Of a DNA stretch of 64,000 bases, positions 45,256 through 53,363 are shown piece after piece (position 1 is the first letter of the stretch; every line of letters starts with the position of its first letter). The stretch lies in contig JAFGVV010000052.1 of the NCBI GenBank assembly GCA_016937795.1, forward strand, positions 1-64,000, given 5' to 3'. The DNA comes from Paludibacteraceae bacterium. GTDB taxonomy: Bacteria > Bacteroidota > Bacteroidia > Bacteroidales > Paludibacteraceae. The position numbers were made by a program, and so were the translations under genes. The notes below the pieces were generated by a model. It saw only the letters and a program-made list of their open reading frames with translations. It was not told where the DNA came from and made no database searches.

Positions 45256-46209
45256 TCAGTTATTCAATATGCAAACTATCAAATTCTTAACTACGCTAGC
45301 TTCTTCTGTTTTGCTTGTTGCAATAAAAAGGGTGAGTGCTGCCAATGCTTCGTTGCTGATAACAGGGGCTTTATCAGCGATATATAGTGCATTATTTTTC
45401 TCCATAAAAAACAAGAAACAGGCTGCTGCAATTCGTTTGTTTCCATCAACAAACGAATGGTTTTTGGTTATATAATAAAGCAGATTTGCGCCTTTTTCTT
45501 CGATAGTAGGATATAGCTCCACACCACCAAAACTTTGCGCAATTTGATTGATGGAACTGTGAAAACTTTCATCCTTGGGTTTCGCAAACACATCTGAAGA
45601 AAAGTCAGAATACATGGTTTTTATCAACTCCATATATTGGTCGAAGGTAGGATAAACAGCTTTGCGAACAGTTCTTCCTTTTGTTTCAAGTGTCTGGTGG
45701 TCGTAATCGTCGAGTAATGATAATCCGCGAGCAAATACACGTAACATTTGGCTTTCGTCATTGGTAGCTTGTTCCTCAATGGCTCTATTGAGAATCCGAA
45801 TGCCTGTTTTGAGGTGCTCAACTTCCTGTTGCTTTTGCGCCAGTCGTTTTTCGTTAATGGCGTAACCTTGTACCAAATAATCTTTCAAACGCTGCGTAGC
45901 CCATTGGCGAAACTTTGTGGCCTGTAATGAATTTACTCTATAGCCAACTGATAAAATCATATCAAGGTTATAGAAATTCATAATCCTTTTTTTTCCATCA
46001 GACGCAACCTGTTCCATTTTGGAACAGGTTGACTGCATTTCCAATTCGCTGGCTTTGTATATATTCCCAATGTGCTTAACTATTGCCGGCCGGTTCACTC
46101 CGAATATTGCTGCAATTGTATGTGCATCAAGCCAAACAGTATCGTTTTCCAACTTCACAGTTACTTCTGCACCATTTGGTGTTTTATATATTTCTATCTG
46201 ATTATCCAT
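45256..46209 (-). CDS. RhuM-Doc/Fic fusion protein
   Basis: 317 residues. The N-terminal part (about 1-115) is a RhuM-type domain (VWLDAHTIAAIFGVNRPAIVKHIGNI...LDMILSVGYRVNSLQATKFRQWATQRL), found in phage and pathogenicity-island proteins. The C-terminal part (about 185-317) is a Fic/Doc domain with HSFVDGNKR (251-259), the Doc-type form of HxFx(D/N)GNKR. Doc phosphorylates EF-Tu, and other Fic proteins add AMP. No separate antitoxin gene was found next to it, so the RhuM part may serve as the regulator. The gene stands alone between housekeeping genes, which suggests an acquired cassette. A -7 element TATATTTG is at 46318-46311 on the minus strand. Confidence 0.85.
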   Translation of the reverse strand: MDNQIEIYKTPNGAEVTVKLENDTVWLDAHTIAAIFGVNRPAIVKHIGNIYKASELEMQSTCSKMEQVASDGKKRIMNFYNLDMILSVGYRVNSLQATKFRQWATQRLKDYLVQGYAINEKRLAQKQQEVEHLKTGIRILNRAIEEQATNDESQMLRVFARGLSLLDDYDHQTLETKGRTVRKAVYPTFDQYMELIKTMYSDFSSDVFAKPKDESFHSSINQIAQSFGGVELYPTIEEKGANLLYYITKNHSFVDGNKRIAAACFLFFMEKNNALYIADKAPVISNEALAALTLFIATSKTEEASVVKNLIVCILNN

Positions 46210-46416
46210 GTAATGAAGTTAAAAAAATAGCAACTTTATTGTTTTCCAACTCTTCCGGTAAGCTCTTCGCTTTCTATCAGCAAAACTCACTATTCAAAAT
46301 GTTTAGTTTGCAAATATAGGTTGAAAAAATGAATTGCAATATATTTGGCTGGTTGCCTGTTCAGATAACAAGTTGCTCCTTTTATTAAAGTTCAATAAAA
46401 CAAATTTATCAGTACT

Positions 46417-48015
46417 TTACATTCGCACCACTTTATCCACCACATTTTCAAAATGCAGTAAGTGAGTGGCCATAAGTATGGTTATATCAGGGTGGTTTTG
46501 TTTTATTTGTCTGAAAATTGCTATGGCATTTTCGGTACTAATGCCGGCAGTAGGTTCGTCAACCACCAAAAGCTGTGGTTTTTTGAGCAATGCCTGCGCC
46601 AGCAAAAGTTTTTTGCGCTGCCCGCCACTGAGTGTTTCGCCATTTTCGCCCAGCCATGAATCCAAGCCATTGGGCAAAGTCGTGTACCATGAAGTAAGAT
46701 CGACGGTTTGAATGGCCTGCACTATTTCGTCGTCGGGATAACCTTCAAAATTCTCGCGCAAAGTCCCTGTAAGCAAATAGGCTTTTTGAGTTACATACAC
46801 ACATTCGGGCACAGGTAAATGCGATATTTCAGTTGTATTATTCCAGCTCAGAGAACCATTAAGACGATATTCAGGATAAAAAAGACAGTTCAGAAAGGTA
46901 GTTTTTCCTTTGCCTGTTTCACCATAAAGCGCGATCCAGTCACCCTTTTTAATCTCAAGGTTTATTGCTTCGGTGGTCACAGATGCTTCAGGAATTTTGG
47001 CACTTACATTATTCAAGGTCAGGGTTTCCATAAATGAATTTACTTTCACTGATTCCATTTCATGCTCACCATCTGCAATAATGGTATTCAAATCGTTGAT
47101 CTGATGTGCCACCGAACTTTTCTCCGATTTACCTGCAAAAAGCATTTCAGCGAGTTCGGCCTGCGCCATTATACCAAAGAAAACACCTATTGCCAGCGAT
47201 GCATCAAATTCGTAATTTGTAGCATTCCAGAGAATAAAAATGGCAATCAGACTAAACCCCAATCCAACAAGCAGTTGCAAAGTAAAAGAATTGGTTTGCA
47301 GCTTACTTTCCAGTTTTTCAATTTCCTTCATTCTTTGTTGGTACTGACCTATTGCCTTCTCTTCCAGATTGTATTTTGAAATCTCAATACGACCTCTGAA
47401 ACTTTGAATAAGTGCCTGATTGATCTCTTCGCGCTGTACTTTGAGCCTGCTGTAAAGCATACGGTTCTGACGAAAAATAAATTGCGGTATAAGAAACAAG
47501 AGCACAGCCGATGAAATAAGAAACTCCACTGCAATTGTCTGCGAGAAAACCGCCAGAAAAATAAAATAAACAATCAGGGCAACGACCAGCGATGTGAGAG
47601 GCAGCAACCAGAGCAGAATGTGATTCAGAATCTGATCAATGCCATGTGTGCTGTTTTCGAGTATAGAGGAATTATTATTGACCTGTTTCTTGAAATAAGG
47701 TAAACGCGATACCGACTGAAAAACAGCCAATTGTAGTCTGCGTTGGGCATCGAGTGTGGTTTTATGATTTTCGAGCCGTTCGAAATAGCGACTCGCCGTA
47801 CGCATAAGTGTTAACAAGCGAATGATAGACGATGGAATAAGATACGCAAACAGCGTATTTGCCGTGATAAAAGCCACTGTGGAGGCCGCCAGAAACCAAC
47901 CCGAAATAGCAGGAAGTGCCACAAAAGCCACAGTCCAGAATATCAGTACCGAAATTCCCAACAACCATCTGCCTGCAAGCGGCTGAAAAATATGTTTTTG
48001 CAAAAATTGATTCAT
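46417..48015 (-). CDS. cydC: CydC-type ABC exporter half-transporter
   Basis: 532 residues with six membrane helices (about 10-290) and a C-terminal ATPase: Walker A GETGKGKT (about 352), signature LSGGQRKK (about 455) and Walker B LLVVDEPTAG. The loop RTASRYFERLENHKTT matches the CydC family. CydCD exports cysteine/glutathione and is needed to assemble cytochrome bd oxidase. The first helix starts at MNQFLQKHIF (ATG 48015), although the frame opens 8 codons earlier. Its partner gene lies upstream, separated by a simple-repeat spacer. cydAB is not in the window. Confidence 0.82.
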   Translation of the reverse strand: MNQFLQKHIFQPLAGRWLLGISVLIFWTVAFVALPAISGWFLAASTVAFITANTLFAYLIPSSIIRLLTLMRTASRYFERLENHKTTLDAQRRLQLAVFQSVSRLPYFKKQVNNNSSILENSTHGIDQILNHILLWLLPLTSLVVALIVYFIFLAVFSQTIAVEFLISSAVLLFLIPQFIFRQNRMLYSRLKVQREEINQALIQSFRGRIEISKYNLEEKAIGQYQQRMKEIEKLESKLQTNSFTLQLLVGLGFSLIAIFILWNATNYEFDASLAIGVFFGIMAQAELAEMLFAGKSEKSSVAHQINDLNTIIADGEHEMESVKVNSFMETLTLNNVSAKIPEASVTTEAINLEIKKGDWIALYGETGKGKTTFLNCLFYPEYRLNGSLSWNNTTEISHLPVPECVYVTQKAYLLTGTLRENFEGYPDDEIVQAIQTVDLTSWYTTLPNGLDSWLGENGETLSGGQRKKLLLAQALLKKPQLLVVDEPTAGISTENAIAIFRQIKQNHPDITILMATHLLHFENVVDKVVRM

Positions 48016-48101
48016 ATATTTTTTAAGAATAAAGAACAAAGATATTAGACGAAAGACAAAAGTCGAAAGACAAATACTTTTGAATAGTTGGATTATTTTT
48101 G

Positions 48102-48136
48102 GTCAATTATCAACTATCAACTAACCACTGTCAATT
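48102..48136. repeat. 5 tandem heptamers between cydD and cydC
   Basis: GTCAATT, ATCAACT, ATCAACT, AACCACT, GTCAATT (consensus ATCAACT), ending in the cydD stop codon. The preceding bases (48037-48073) contain a second imperfect direct repeat, CGAAAGACAAA. Confidence 0.75.
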
Positions 48137-49775
48137 AATTCATTTGCTCACCCCAGTTCAGGCTAAGTGTAGCGCTCGCAATAGCATCGAACTTATCTTC
48201 ATGAGAAGCCACAATCACTAATCGTTCGTGCGACATTTTCAGTATCTGTTCAAGAATAATCTCCACAGTATCTGCATCTAAATTTGCAGTTGGCTCATCG
48301 AGAATTGCCACAGGACGTGGGTGCAGCATCATACGCGCCAAGGTGAGCAATTGCTTTTCGCCACCCGAAAGTTGTTTTCCATTGTGAGTCAGTTCTGTGT
48401 TCCACCCTTCTACTTTTTTGGCCAGTATTTTATCCAAAAACACAGGATAATCCTTCGGTTCGTTATGAGCATTTTCCAGAAAAACATTATAACGCAATGT
48501 TCCATCGAACACAAAGGGAAACTGATTCATATACGATGAATTATGTTTTAACCATTGCTGCGACCAGGCATTTTCGTGTCCGTTGAAAGATATTCTGCCT
48601 TCGTCCACCTTCAGACTTCCCGCAAGTATTTTCAGTAAAGTTGATTTTCCTGAGCCGGAAATACCTTTTACCAGCACAAGCCCTTTTTGCGGAAGATTCA
48701 ATTTTATATTGTGAAGCACTTTGACTAAAGAGTCGGGATAAGAGAAACTCAAATCGTCAATCGTCAGCGTCTGAAGCAACTCGCTTTTATCAATTTCAGG
48801 AGACTCCTGCGCATTTTGAAGTACAGGCATTATCAATTTTGCCGAAGCAAGCGCACGGTTCCGGTCGTGATAAGCACTCACAAACTTGCGCAAATAGAAG
48901 AAGAAATAGGGAGCCAGCATCAGCAGGAACAGTGCAGTATGAAAATCATAGCCTTTGCCGTAATTAGGTCCCGGCATAATACCCAGCAAACTCATTCCGA
49001 GGTAAATAGCCACAGCCGCAATGGCAATAGTTACAAAAAGCTCAAGCACCGCCGACGACAAAATAGCGACACTCATCACATTGGTAGTCGCTTTGTTGAG
49101 CGCTTTGCTTTTTTCGGAGAGAAAAAGATATTGCGGTTTAAAATTATCGAGATTCACAATTTCGGCTATGGTATGCAAGCGATTGTAAAACACAGCCGAA
49201 TATTTCATAAACAGATTGATATGTTTTTTGTGCAGCGCCTCCGCTCCCACTCCAATCACAATCATTTGCATGGGAATAACCATAAAAGTAACCATTAGCG
49301 TGTATCCCACCCATTTATCCATCCAGAAACTCACTACCAGCAGCAAACCGCCTACCAAAAACGAGGCCACCGCATAGGGTATAAAAAACGAGTAAAAAGG
49401 TTTCAGATCGTCGGTTGCTCTGGTAACCAGCAATGTACCTGAGATTGAATCGGTTTGGTTGTTATGCAGCAATTCAGGATAAAGTCGCTTTTTCACCTTA
49501 TCCACAATCACATTTCCAGCGTTGTAGTTCAGTACCGAAGCAAAATGAGCAAACACATAACGGCCTGCAATAAAGGCAGCAGCATAAAGTAATTTAAGGG
49601 GCAACACTTCGCTATTCACAAGCCATGAAGCAGCAAAATCGGACAAGTACCAGCTAAATGCCACAAAACACGATGCACTTAAAATAGTTGCCAACGAAGC
49701 CAGCAAATAAATATTTTTGGCATCTGCTATCGATTTACCAAGCCATTTTGAGGCACTTTCCTGATTTGAACTCAT
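48135..49775 (-). CDS. cydD: CydD-type ABC exporter half-transporter
   Basis: 546 residues with six membrane helices (about 20-290) and a C-terminal ATPase having Walker A GISGSGKS (about 373), signature LSGGEKQ (about 470) and Walker B VAILDEPTAN. The helical loop YNRLHTIAEIVNLDNFKPQ resembles CydD. It precedes cydC in the same direction, and the two should form a heterodimer exporting thiol compounds. The assignment of C and D is by order and by the RYFERLENH feature of the partner. A generic heterodimeric exporter remains possible. Confidence 0.8.
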   Translation of the reverse strand: MSSNQESASKWLGKSIADAKNIYLLASLATILSASCFVAFSWYLSDFAASWLVNSEVLPLKLLYAAAFIAGRYVFAHFASVLNYNAGNVIVDKVKKRLYPELLHNNQTDSISGTLLVTRATDDLKPFYSFFIPYAVASFLVGGLLLVVSFWMDKWVGYTLMVTFMVIPMQMIVIGVGAEALHKKHINLFMKYSAVFYNRLHTIAEIVNLDNFKPQYLFLSEKSKALNKATTNVMSVAILSSAVLELFVTIAIAAVAIYLGMSLLGIMPGPNYGKGYDFHTALFLLMLAPYFFFYLRKFVSAYHDRNRALASAKLIMPVLQNAQESPEIDKSELLQTLTIDDLSFSYPDSLVKVLHNIKLNLPQKGLVLVKGISGSGKSTLLKILAGSLKVDEGRISFNGHENAWSQQWLKHNSSYMNQFPFVFDGTLRYNVFLENAHNEPKDYPVFLDKILAKKVEGWNTELTHNGKQLSGGEKQLLTLARMMLHPRPVAILDEPTANLDADTVEIILEQILKMSHERLVIVASHEDKFDAIASATLSLNWGEQMN

Positions 49776-49970
49776 TTAAAATTTTCTATTGTTTACTTCA
49801 AGCATTAACTGTTTTAAGACGGAAATTGTTTTTACAACGCACTTAAAAATCATTAATATCTATTGCTTTTCGAGGCTGTACAGTATGCTCTATACAAATA
49901 AATCGTAACTGCCGAACCATGAGTATAAAATAAAACTATTGACACTTCCCGTAAATAAACCAGATAAAAA

Positions 49971-50002
49971 AAAGGCCGATTGAAAAACTTCAATCGGCCT
50001 TT
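49971..50002 (-). terminator. Terminator of the small barrel gene
   Basis: AAAGGCCGATTGAA pairs with TTCAATCGGCCTTT around a 4-nt loop. On the minus strand it is followed by a run of T residues. Confidence 0.85.
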
Positions 50003-50027
50003 ACTATATCGAAAACTTCAATTTGTT

Positions 50028-50465
50028 TTAAAATTTGTAACGAACTGCCAGACAGATACCATCAAAACCACCTCCCACTGCCGGAAGAACATACATTACA
50101 GGACGATAGTCAAGCGATAGTTGCAATGGAATATTGAAGTTGTACTCTATACCAACCTGACCTGCAACACCAAGACCGAAGCTTGAGCTTGCCAATCCAA
50201 GTGTTCCACCCACACCGGCATACCAGTTAAAACCATCAGCCAGAGCCGACAGATCCCATACCCACTGATAGATTCCGGTAAGACCAACACCCCAACCAGA
50301 AATACCCAAGTCGGCTTCCAAACGGTTAGCACTACCAAGCGGATGCTGATACGAAAGTTCACCACCCAAACCAAAGCGAACACCAATGGCTTTACCATCA
50401 ACCTGTGCATTGGCTGCACAAACCATGCCTGTCATCAAAACAAGCGCCAGAATTAATTTTCTCAT
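50028..50465 (-). CDS. Small outer-membrane protein, function unknown
   Basis: 145 residues with a signal peptide (MRKLILALVLMTGMVCAANAQ). The rest is glycine- and aromatic-rich, with alternating strands ending in VRYKF, as expected of a short eight-stranded barrel whose terminal Phe is recognised by BAM. No family is recognised. The ATG at 50465 is preferred over an in-frame GTG six bases upstream. Confidence 0.75.
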   Translation of the reverse strand: MRKLILALVLMTGMVCAANAQVDGKAIGVRFGLGGELSYQHPLGSANRLEADLGISGWGVGLTGIYQWVWDLSALADGFNWYAGVGGTLGLASSSFGLGVAGQVGIEYNFNIPLQLSLDYRPVMYVLPAVGGGFDGICLAVRYKF

Positions 50466-50668
50466 ATACACGCAATTTATTGATTAATAATAGAGATTAA
50501 GTTTTATTTCGCACATGCAAAAATAGCTAAATATTTGACAAAACATATACAAAATGTGTTTTAATTGCCAAATATTTGTGTTTTATTTGAACGATACACT
50601 TGTGACCAGAATTGACATGACAAACAAAAGAAGTGTATCCTGTAACAGCTTAACATACGGCGCACAAC

Positions 50669-50703
50669 AAAAAATCCCCTTCGCAAATGCAAAGAGGATT
50701 TTA
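50669..50703 (-). terminator. Probable terminator of the Spy-like gene 1
   Basis: AAAATCCCCTTCGC and GCAAAGAGGATTTT form an imperfect hairpin. T residues follow on the minus strand. Confidence 0.55.
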
Positions 50704-50732
50704 TTCAGACCGACATTTTAGCGGTTGTTATT

Positions 50733-51131
50733 TTAATTCTGATTACGGTTTTGCTGACGCTGTTGACGCAATTCTTCCAACCATTTCAGATATTTCTCCA
50801 TTTTCTCTTTTCCAATGATTTTTTCGAGCGCTTCGTTTTCAGCTTTGCGTCGTTCGTCGAATTGTGCACGCATTTTTTCGCGATCGACACCTGCACCCTG
50901 ATTATTTGCACGCATTTCTTCGCGCCATTTGGTTCGTTCGGCATCCTGCTTCACAAACAAAGCTTCTACCTGAGTTTGCTGTTCGGGAGTCAGTTCCAGC
51001 TGCTTTGCCATTCGTTCGGCACGTTCTTTCGGAGTTTGTTGCACGCGCTGGCCATTGCGTTGGTTCTGAGCCGTCACCAGCATTTGCATTGAAAAGAAAA
51101 GAGCCAAAGTCAACATTAAGTACTTTTTCAT
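50733..51131 (-). CDS. Spy/CpxP-like periplasmic protein 1
   Basis: 132 residues with a signal peptide (MKKYLMLTLALFFSMQMLVTAQ). The mature part is fully helical and Q/R/E-rich, with the pattern KQLELTPEQQTQVEALFVKQ followed by ALEKIIGKEKMEKYLKWLEEL, typical of Bacteroidota Spy-like/DUF4890 proteins. A role as a periplasmic chaperone or metal binder is inferred. An ATG three codons upstream (51140) is an alternative start. A second member lies about 100 bp upstream, so the pair is a tandem duplication. Confidence 0.72.
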   Translation of the reverse strand: MKKYLMLTLALFFSMQMLVTAQNQRNGQRVQQTPKERAERMAKQLELTPEQQTQVEALFVKQDAERTKWREEMRANNQGAGVDREKMRAQFDERRKAENEALEKIIGKEKMEKYLKWLEELRQQRQQNRNQN

Positions 51132-51228
51132 ACTATTCATTTTTTAAAGTAAAACTTTTATTTTGAAAATTATTTTAGTGCTTTGACTGTAAAGTTGTAT
51201 AATGGTTTAATCTGGAGAATTAATTCAT

Positions 51229-51603
51229 CTACAACACATCCGACTCTTTCATTTCTTTGTATTTCTTATATCGATCCTTACCCAAAACTTTTTTTAATTT
51301 GGCTTTCTGTACATCTTTTATATATTCAACCTGCTCAGCTTTTTTCTTTTCCGATACCTTCGAAGCTTTAATTTTCGCCTTTTCGAGTTGTGTTGAACTC
51401 AGAATCTGTTCCACCTGCACAGCCTCAGCTGAGGTAAGTTTCAGTGTCTTCGTCATTATTTTCACACGTTGATCAATAGTGAGTTTGCCCTGCTTTGTGG
51501 TTTGTGTTGTCTTAGCTTTGTTTTGAGCAGAAATCTGCAAAACCGGGAAAGCTAAAAGTACCGAAACAGCAAGGGCGAGCCTGAAAAAGAAGGATTTTCT
51601 CAT
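51229..51603 (-). CDS. Spy/CpxP-like periplasmic protein 2
   Basis: 124 residues with a signal peptide (to about LQISAQ) and a lysine-rich helical mature domain. KTLKLTSAEAVQVEQILSS and KLKKVLGKDRYKKYKEMKE correspond to the motifs of the protein encoded just downstream. It differs in charge (Lys-rich instead of Arg/Gln-rich). The frame extends 30 codons further upstream, past the hairpin terminator of the thioredoxin gene, so I use ATG 51603. Confidence 0.72.
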   Translation of the reverse strand: MRKSFFFRLALAVSVLLAFPVLQISAQNKAKTTQTTKQGKLTIDQRVKIMTKTLKLTSAEAVQVEQILSSTQLEKAKIKASKVSEKKKAEQVEYIKDVQKAKLKKVLGKDRYKKYKEMKESDVL

Positions 51604-51679
51604 ACAATTATGTCTAAAAGATTTACATTCAACAGCACAAATATAAAAGAAAAAACTGTATATCAAGGAAAAAGTCATA

Positions 51680-51708
51680 AAAAAACCCCGCAACTTTTGT
51701 AGCGGGGT
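51680..51708 (-). terminator. Terminator of the thioredoxin gene/thiol cluster
   Basis: ACCCCGC pairs with GCGGGGT around a 10-nt loop. On the minus strand a T7 tract follows. It lies 29 bp beyond the thioredoxin stop codon. Confidence 0.8.
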
Positions 51709-51736
51709 AATTATAATCCGTAAAAGAACTGTAAAA

Positions 51737-52213
51737 TTACTTTTTCAGCAACACCTCTTCAATAGCCTGTTTGAAAGCATCTTTAGGCATTGCTCCCTGA
51801 GCCATTTGCGGATTTTCGCCCATTGGGCAGAACAATATGGTAGGAATACTGCGAATACCGAAAGCGGCGGCAAGCTCCTGCTCCTCCTCAGTGTTTATTT
51901 TGTAAATATAAATTTGTCCATCGTATTCTTTAGCCAGATCTTCAAGAATTGGCGCAATGGTTTTACAGGGCGCACACCAATCGGCATAAAAATCGATGAT
52001 ACAAGGTTTGTCACCAAGATATTTCCACTCGGTGGGATTTGCTTCGTAGTTAGCTACTTTGGCCAGAAACTCAGCTTTGGTTAAATGAATTGTTCCCATT
52101 TTTTTCACTTCGTTAGTTTTATTTTCTTCTTTGTTATTATCGTTGACTTTACCGGCGCAGGCCGTTACTGTAATGGCTGTGAGTACCACAATCGCCGCAA
52201 TGAATTTTCTCAT
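51737..52213 (-). CDS. Thioredoxin-domain lipoprotein
   Basis: 158 residues with a lipoprotein-like signal (MRKFIAAIVVLTAITVTAC, Cys19) and a thioredoxin fold with WCAPC (about residues 69-73) and the cis-proline in RSIPT. It is predicted to be anchored in the periplasm and to act in thiol exchange. The frame is open further upstream (to 52285), but that part overlaps the HMA gene. It is the last gene of an ArsR-controlled cluster of four small cysteine proteins and shares their likely role in metal or oxidant defence. Confidence 0.82.
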   Translation of the reverse strand: MRKFIAAIVVLTAITVTACAGKVNDNNKEENKTNEVKKMGTIHLTKAEFLAKVANYEANPTEWKYLGDKPCIIDFYADWCAPCKTIAPILEDLAKEYDGQIYIYKINTEEEQELAAAFGIRSIPTILFCPMGENPQMAQGAMPKDAFKQAIEEVLLKK

Positions 52214-52266
52214 AAAATAATTTTTGTTTGATTGTTTATTTCGCGTTTTTTTAATTAAATACATTC

Positions 52267-52524
52267 TCAGAGAGCACAACCCCAAATGGATGGCTCATCG
52301 TAGTCCACAGGCGCTTCGTCCTGCGGAATTTCTTTCCAGCCCAGACTGTCGAGTGTGGCAGCTATTTCGTCACGGCTCACTTCGTCGGTGTGATTCACCA
52401 CAATACGGCCATCGATGCGATCCATTTCTGCTCCAAACACTCCACGAAGCGTTCCGAGCGTTTTCAGCACTTCGTTGTTGCAGGTCATACACTGCGATTG
52501 CGATACATAAAATGTGCTATACAT
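52267..52524 (-). CDS. HMA-like metal-binding protein with shifted cysteine pair
   Basis: 85 residues with a ferredoxin-like HMA (heavy-metal-associated) pattern: beta strand, CMTC, helix, GxFGAEMDRIDGRIVVNHTDEVSRDEIAATLDSLGW. HMA proteins normally have GMxCxxC. Here the motif is C-M-T-C-N-N-E, so the second cysteine has moved to the glycine position and the usual second Cys is Glu. There is no signal peptide, so it is cytoplasmic. The ATG shares one base with the previous stop (TGATG), so translation is coupled. Confidence 0.7.
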   Translation of the reverse strand: MYSTFYVSQSQCMTCNNEVLKTLGTLRGVFGAEMDRIDGRIVVNHTDEVSRDEIAATLDSLGWKEIPQDEAPVDYDEPSIWGCAL

Positions 52525-52778
52525 CAGTTCTTTTGTTTGTTAGGTTCGTATTTTTCAAATTTCATCACCGTTTTATTGTCATCCTTTTTTGCAGGAATAG
52601 CACAAGCACCTCCGGGACAAGCCATATTAAAAACAGCCTGTGCTGTGAAAAGGATTCCTCCGAAAAGGTAAATTTGTTCTCCGGCAGCAAAATACCCTAT
52701 TCCAAGTGATATGCCTATTACTAAACGAATAATTCGTCCCAAATCCCAGGCCCTGAAATAATCCTTAATTTTCTCCAT
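52524..52778 (-). CDS. Small membrane protein with CPGGAC motif
   Basis: 84 residues with two membrane helices (about 16-33 and 36-55). Between or just after the helices is NMACPGGACAIP, a cysteine pair. It resembles YgaP/DUF2892-type membrane proteins. It overlaps the upstream gene by 14 bp and the downstream HMA gene by 1 bp, so the whole cluster is compact. It probably handles thiol or metal at the inner membrane. No precise function is known. Confidence 0.72.
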   Translation of the reverse strand: MEKIKDYFRAWDLGRIIRLVIGISLGIGYFAAGEQIYLFGGILFTAQAVFNMACPGGACAIPAKKDDNKTVMKFEKYEPNKQKN

Positions 52779-52980
52779 CGGTTTTCTTTTCTTTCTTTTT
52801 AAACATATCGAAAATCAGATATCCCATAATTGCGCCGTACGCAATGCTGATATAAGGATTTGAGGTAATAGGACAAGTGCCACTATTACAGCCGATAAAA
52901 TAATAGTACAGATAACCTCCCACCGCACCGGTGAGTATACCTGATATTTTAAGAGCGTGTTTAACTATAAATTCTTTCAT
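52765..52980 (-). CDS. DUF6132-type small membrane protein
   Basis: 71 residues with one or two membrane helices and the conserved GCNSGTCPITSNPYIS segment (about 30-45), a mark of DUF6132. The function is unknown. It is often found next to redox genes. It is the first structural gene of the cluster and lies 56 bp downstream of the ArsR stop, where a SmtB-like site and a palindrome are located. Confidence 0.72.
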   Translation of the reverse strand: MKEFIVKHALKISGILTGAVGGYLYYYFIGCNSGTCPITSNPYISIAYGAIMGYLIFDMFKKKEKKTDGEN

Positions 52981-52995
52981 TTTTGTTTGTTTATA

Positions 52996-53018
52996 TGTTC
53001 AATTGAACATTCATTCAT
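52996..53018. promoter_or_regulatory. ArsR-type operator 1 (ahead of the thiol cluster)
   Basis: Contains the perfect 14-bp palindrome TGTTCAATTGAACA (52996-53009), overlapping TGAACATTCATTCAT (53004-53018). The second part matches operator 2 at 14 of 15 bases. It lies 16-38 bp upstream of the DUF6132 start. Confidence 0.6.
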
Positions 53019-53036
53019 ATATTTTCTCAAAAAAAA

Positions 53037-53336
53037 TCACTCTGCGCAATTGCAGGTATTAATACAATCAATTATTTGTACAATTTGTTTATTCTTGAGA
53101 GAATAAAAGCAATTTTTTCCTTCACGGCGACAATTTAGAATTCCTTTGGCCCTCATATCGGTGAGATGATGCGAAAGGAGCGATTGCTCACATTTCAGTT
53201 CTTCGCCAATTTGCGATACATTCATTTCCTCTTTTTGGGCAAGAAGCGAAATCACACAAAGTCGCGTACCATTCGAAATTGCTTTAAGTGTATAAGCAGC
53301 ATTTTCCATACGTTCTATGTCGAAATTAAGATTCAT
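53037..53336 (-). CDS. ArsR/SmtB-family metal or thiol sensor
   Basis: A 99-residue winged helix-turn-helix repressor. ALKAISNGTRLCVISLL, QIGEELKCEQSLLSHHL and MRAKGILNCRREGKNCFYSL are the ArsR fold. Cysteines sit in the recognition helix region (ELKC, about 50), in the wing (LNCRREGKNC) and at the C-terminus (CINTCNC), where ArsR relatives bind metals. The candidates are As/Sb, Cd, Pb, Cu or a thiol oxidant; the sequence cannot choose. It has its own operator within the promoter, so it should repress itself and the four genes downstream. I start at ATG 53336. Confidence 0.87.
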   Translation of the reverse strand: MNLNFDIERMENAAYTLKAISNGTRLCVISLLAQKEEMNVSQIGEELKCEQSLLSHHLTDMRAKGILNCRREGKNCFYSLKNKQIVQIIDCINTCNCAE

Positions 53337-53363
53337 GCAAAATATTGTTTTGAAAACTTCGTG

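Noticed and set aside
45248..45475. Plus-strand open frame of 75 codons starting near the RhuM-Doc stop
   Set aside because: It is the antisense shadow of the 3' end of the RhuM-Doc gene and shows no independent features; I do not take it as an antitoxin.
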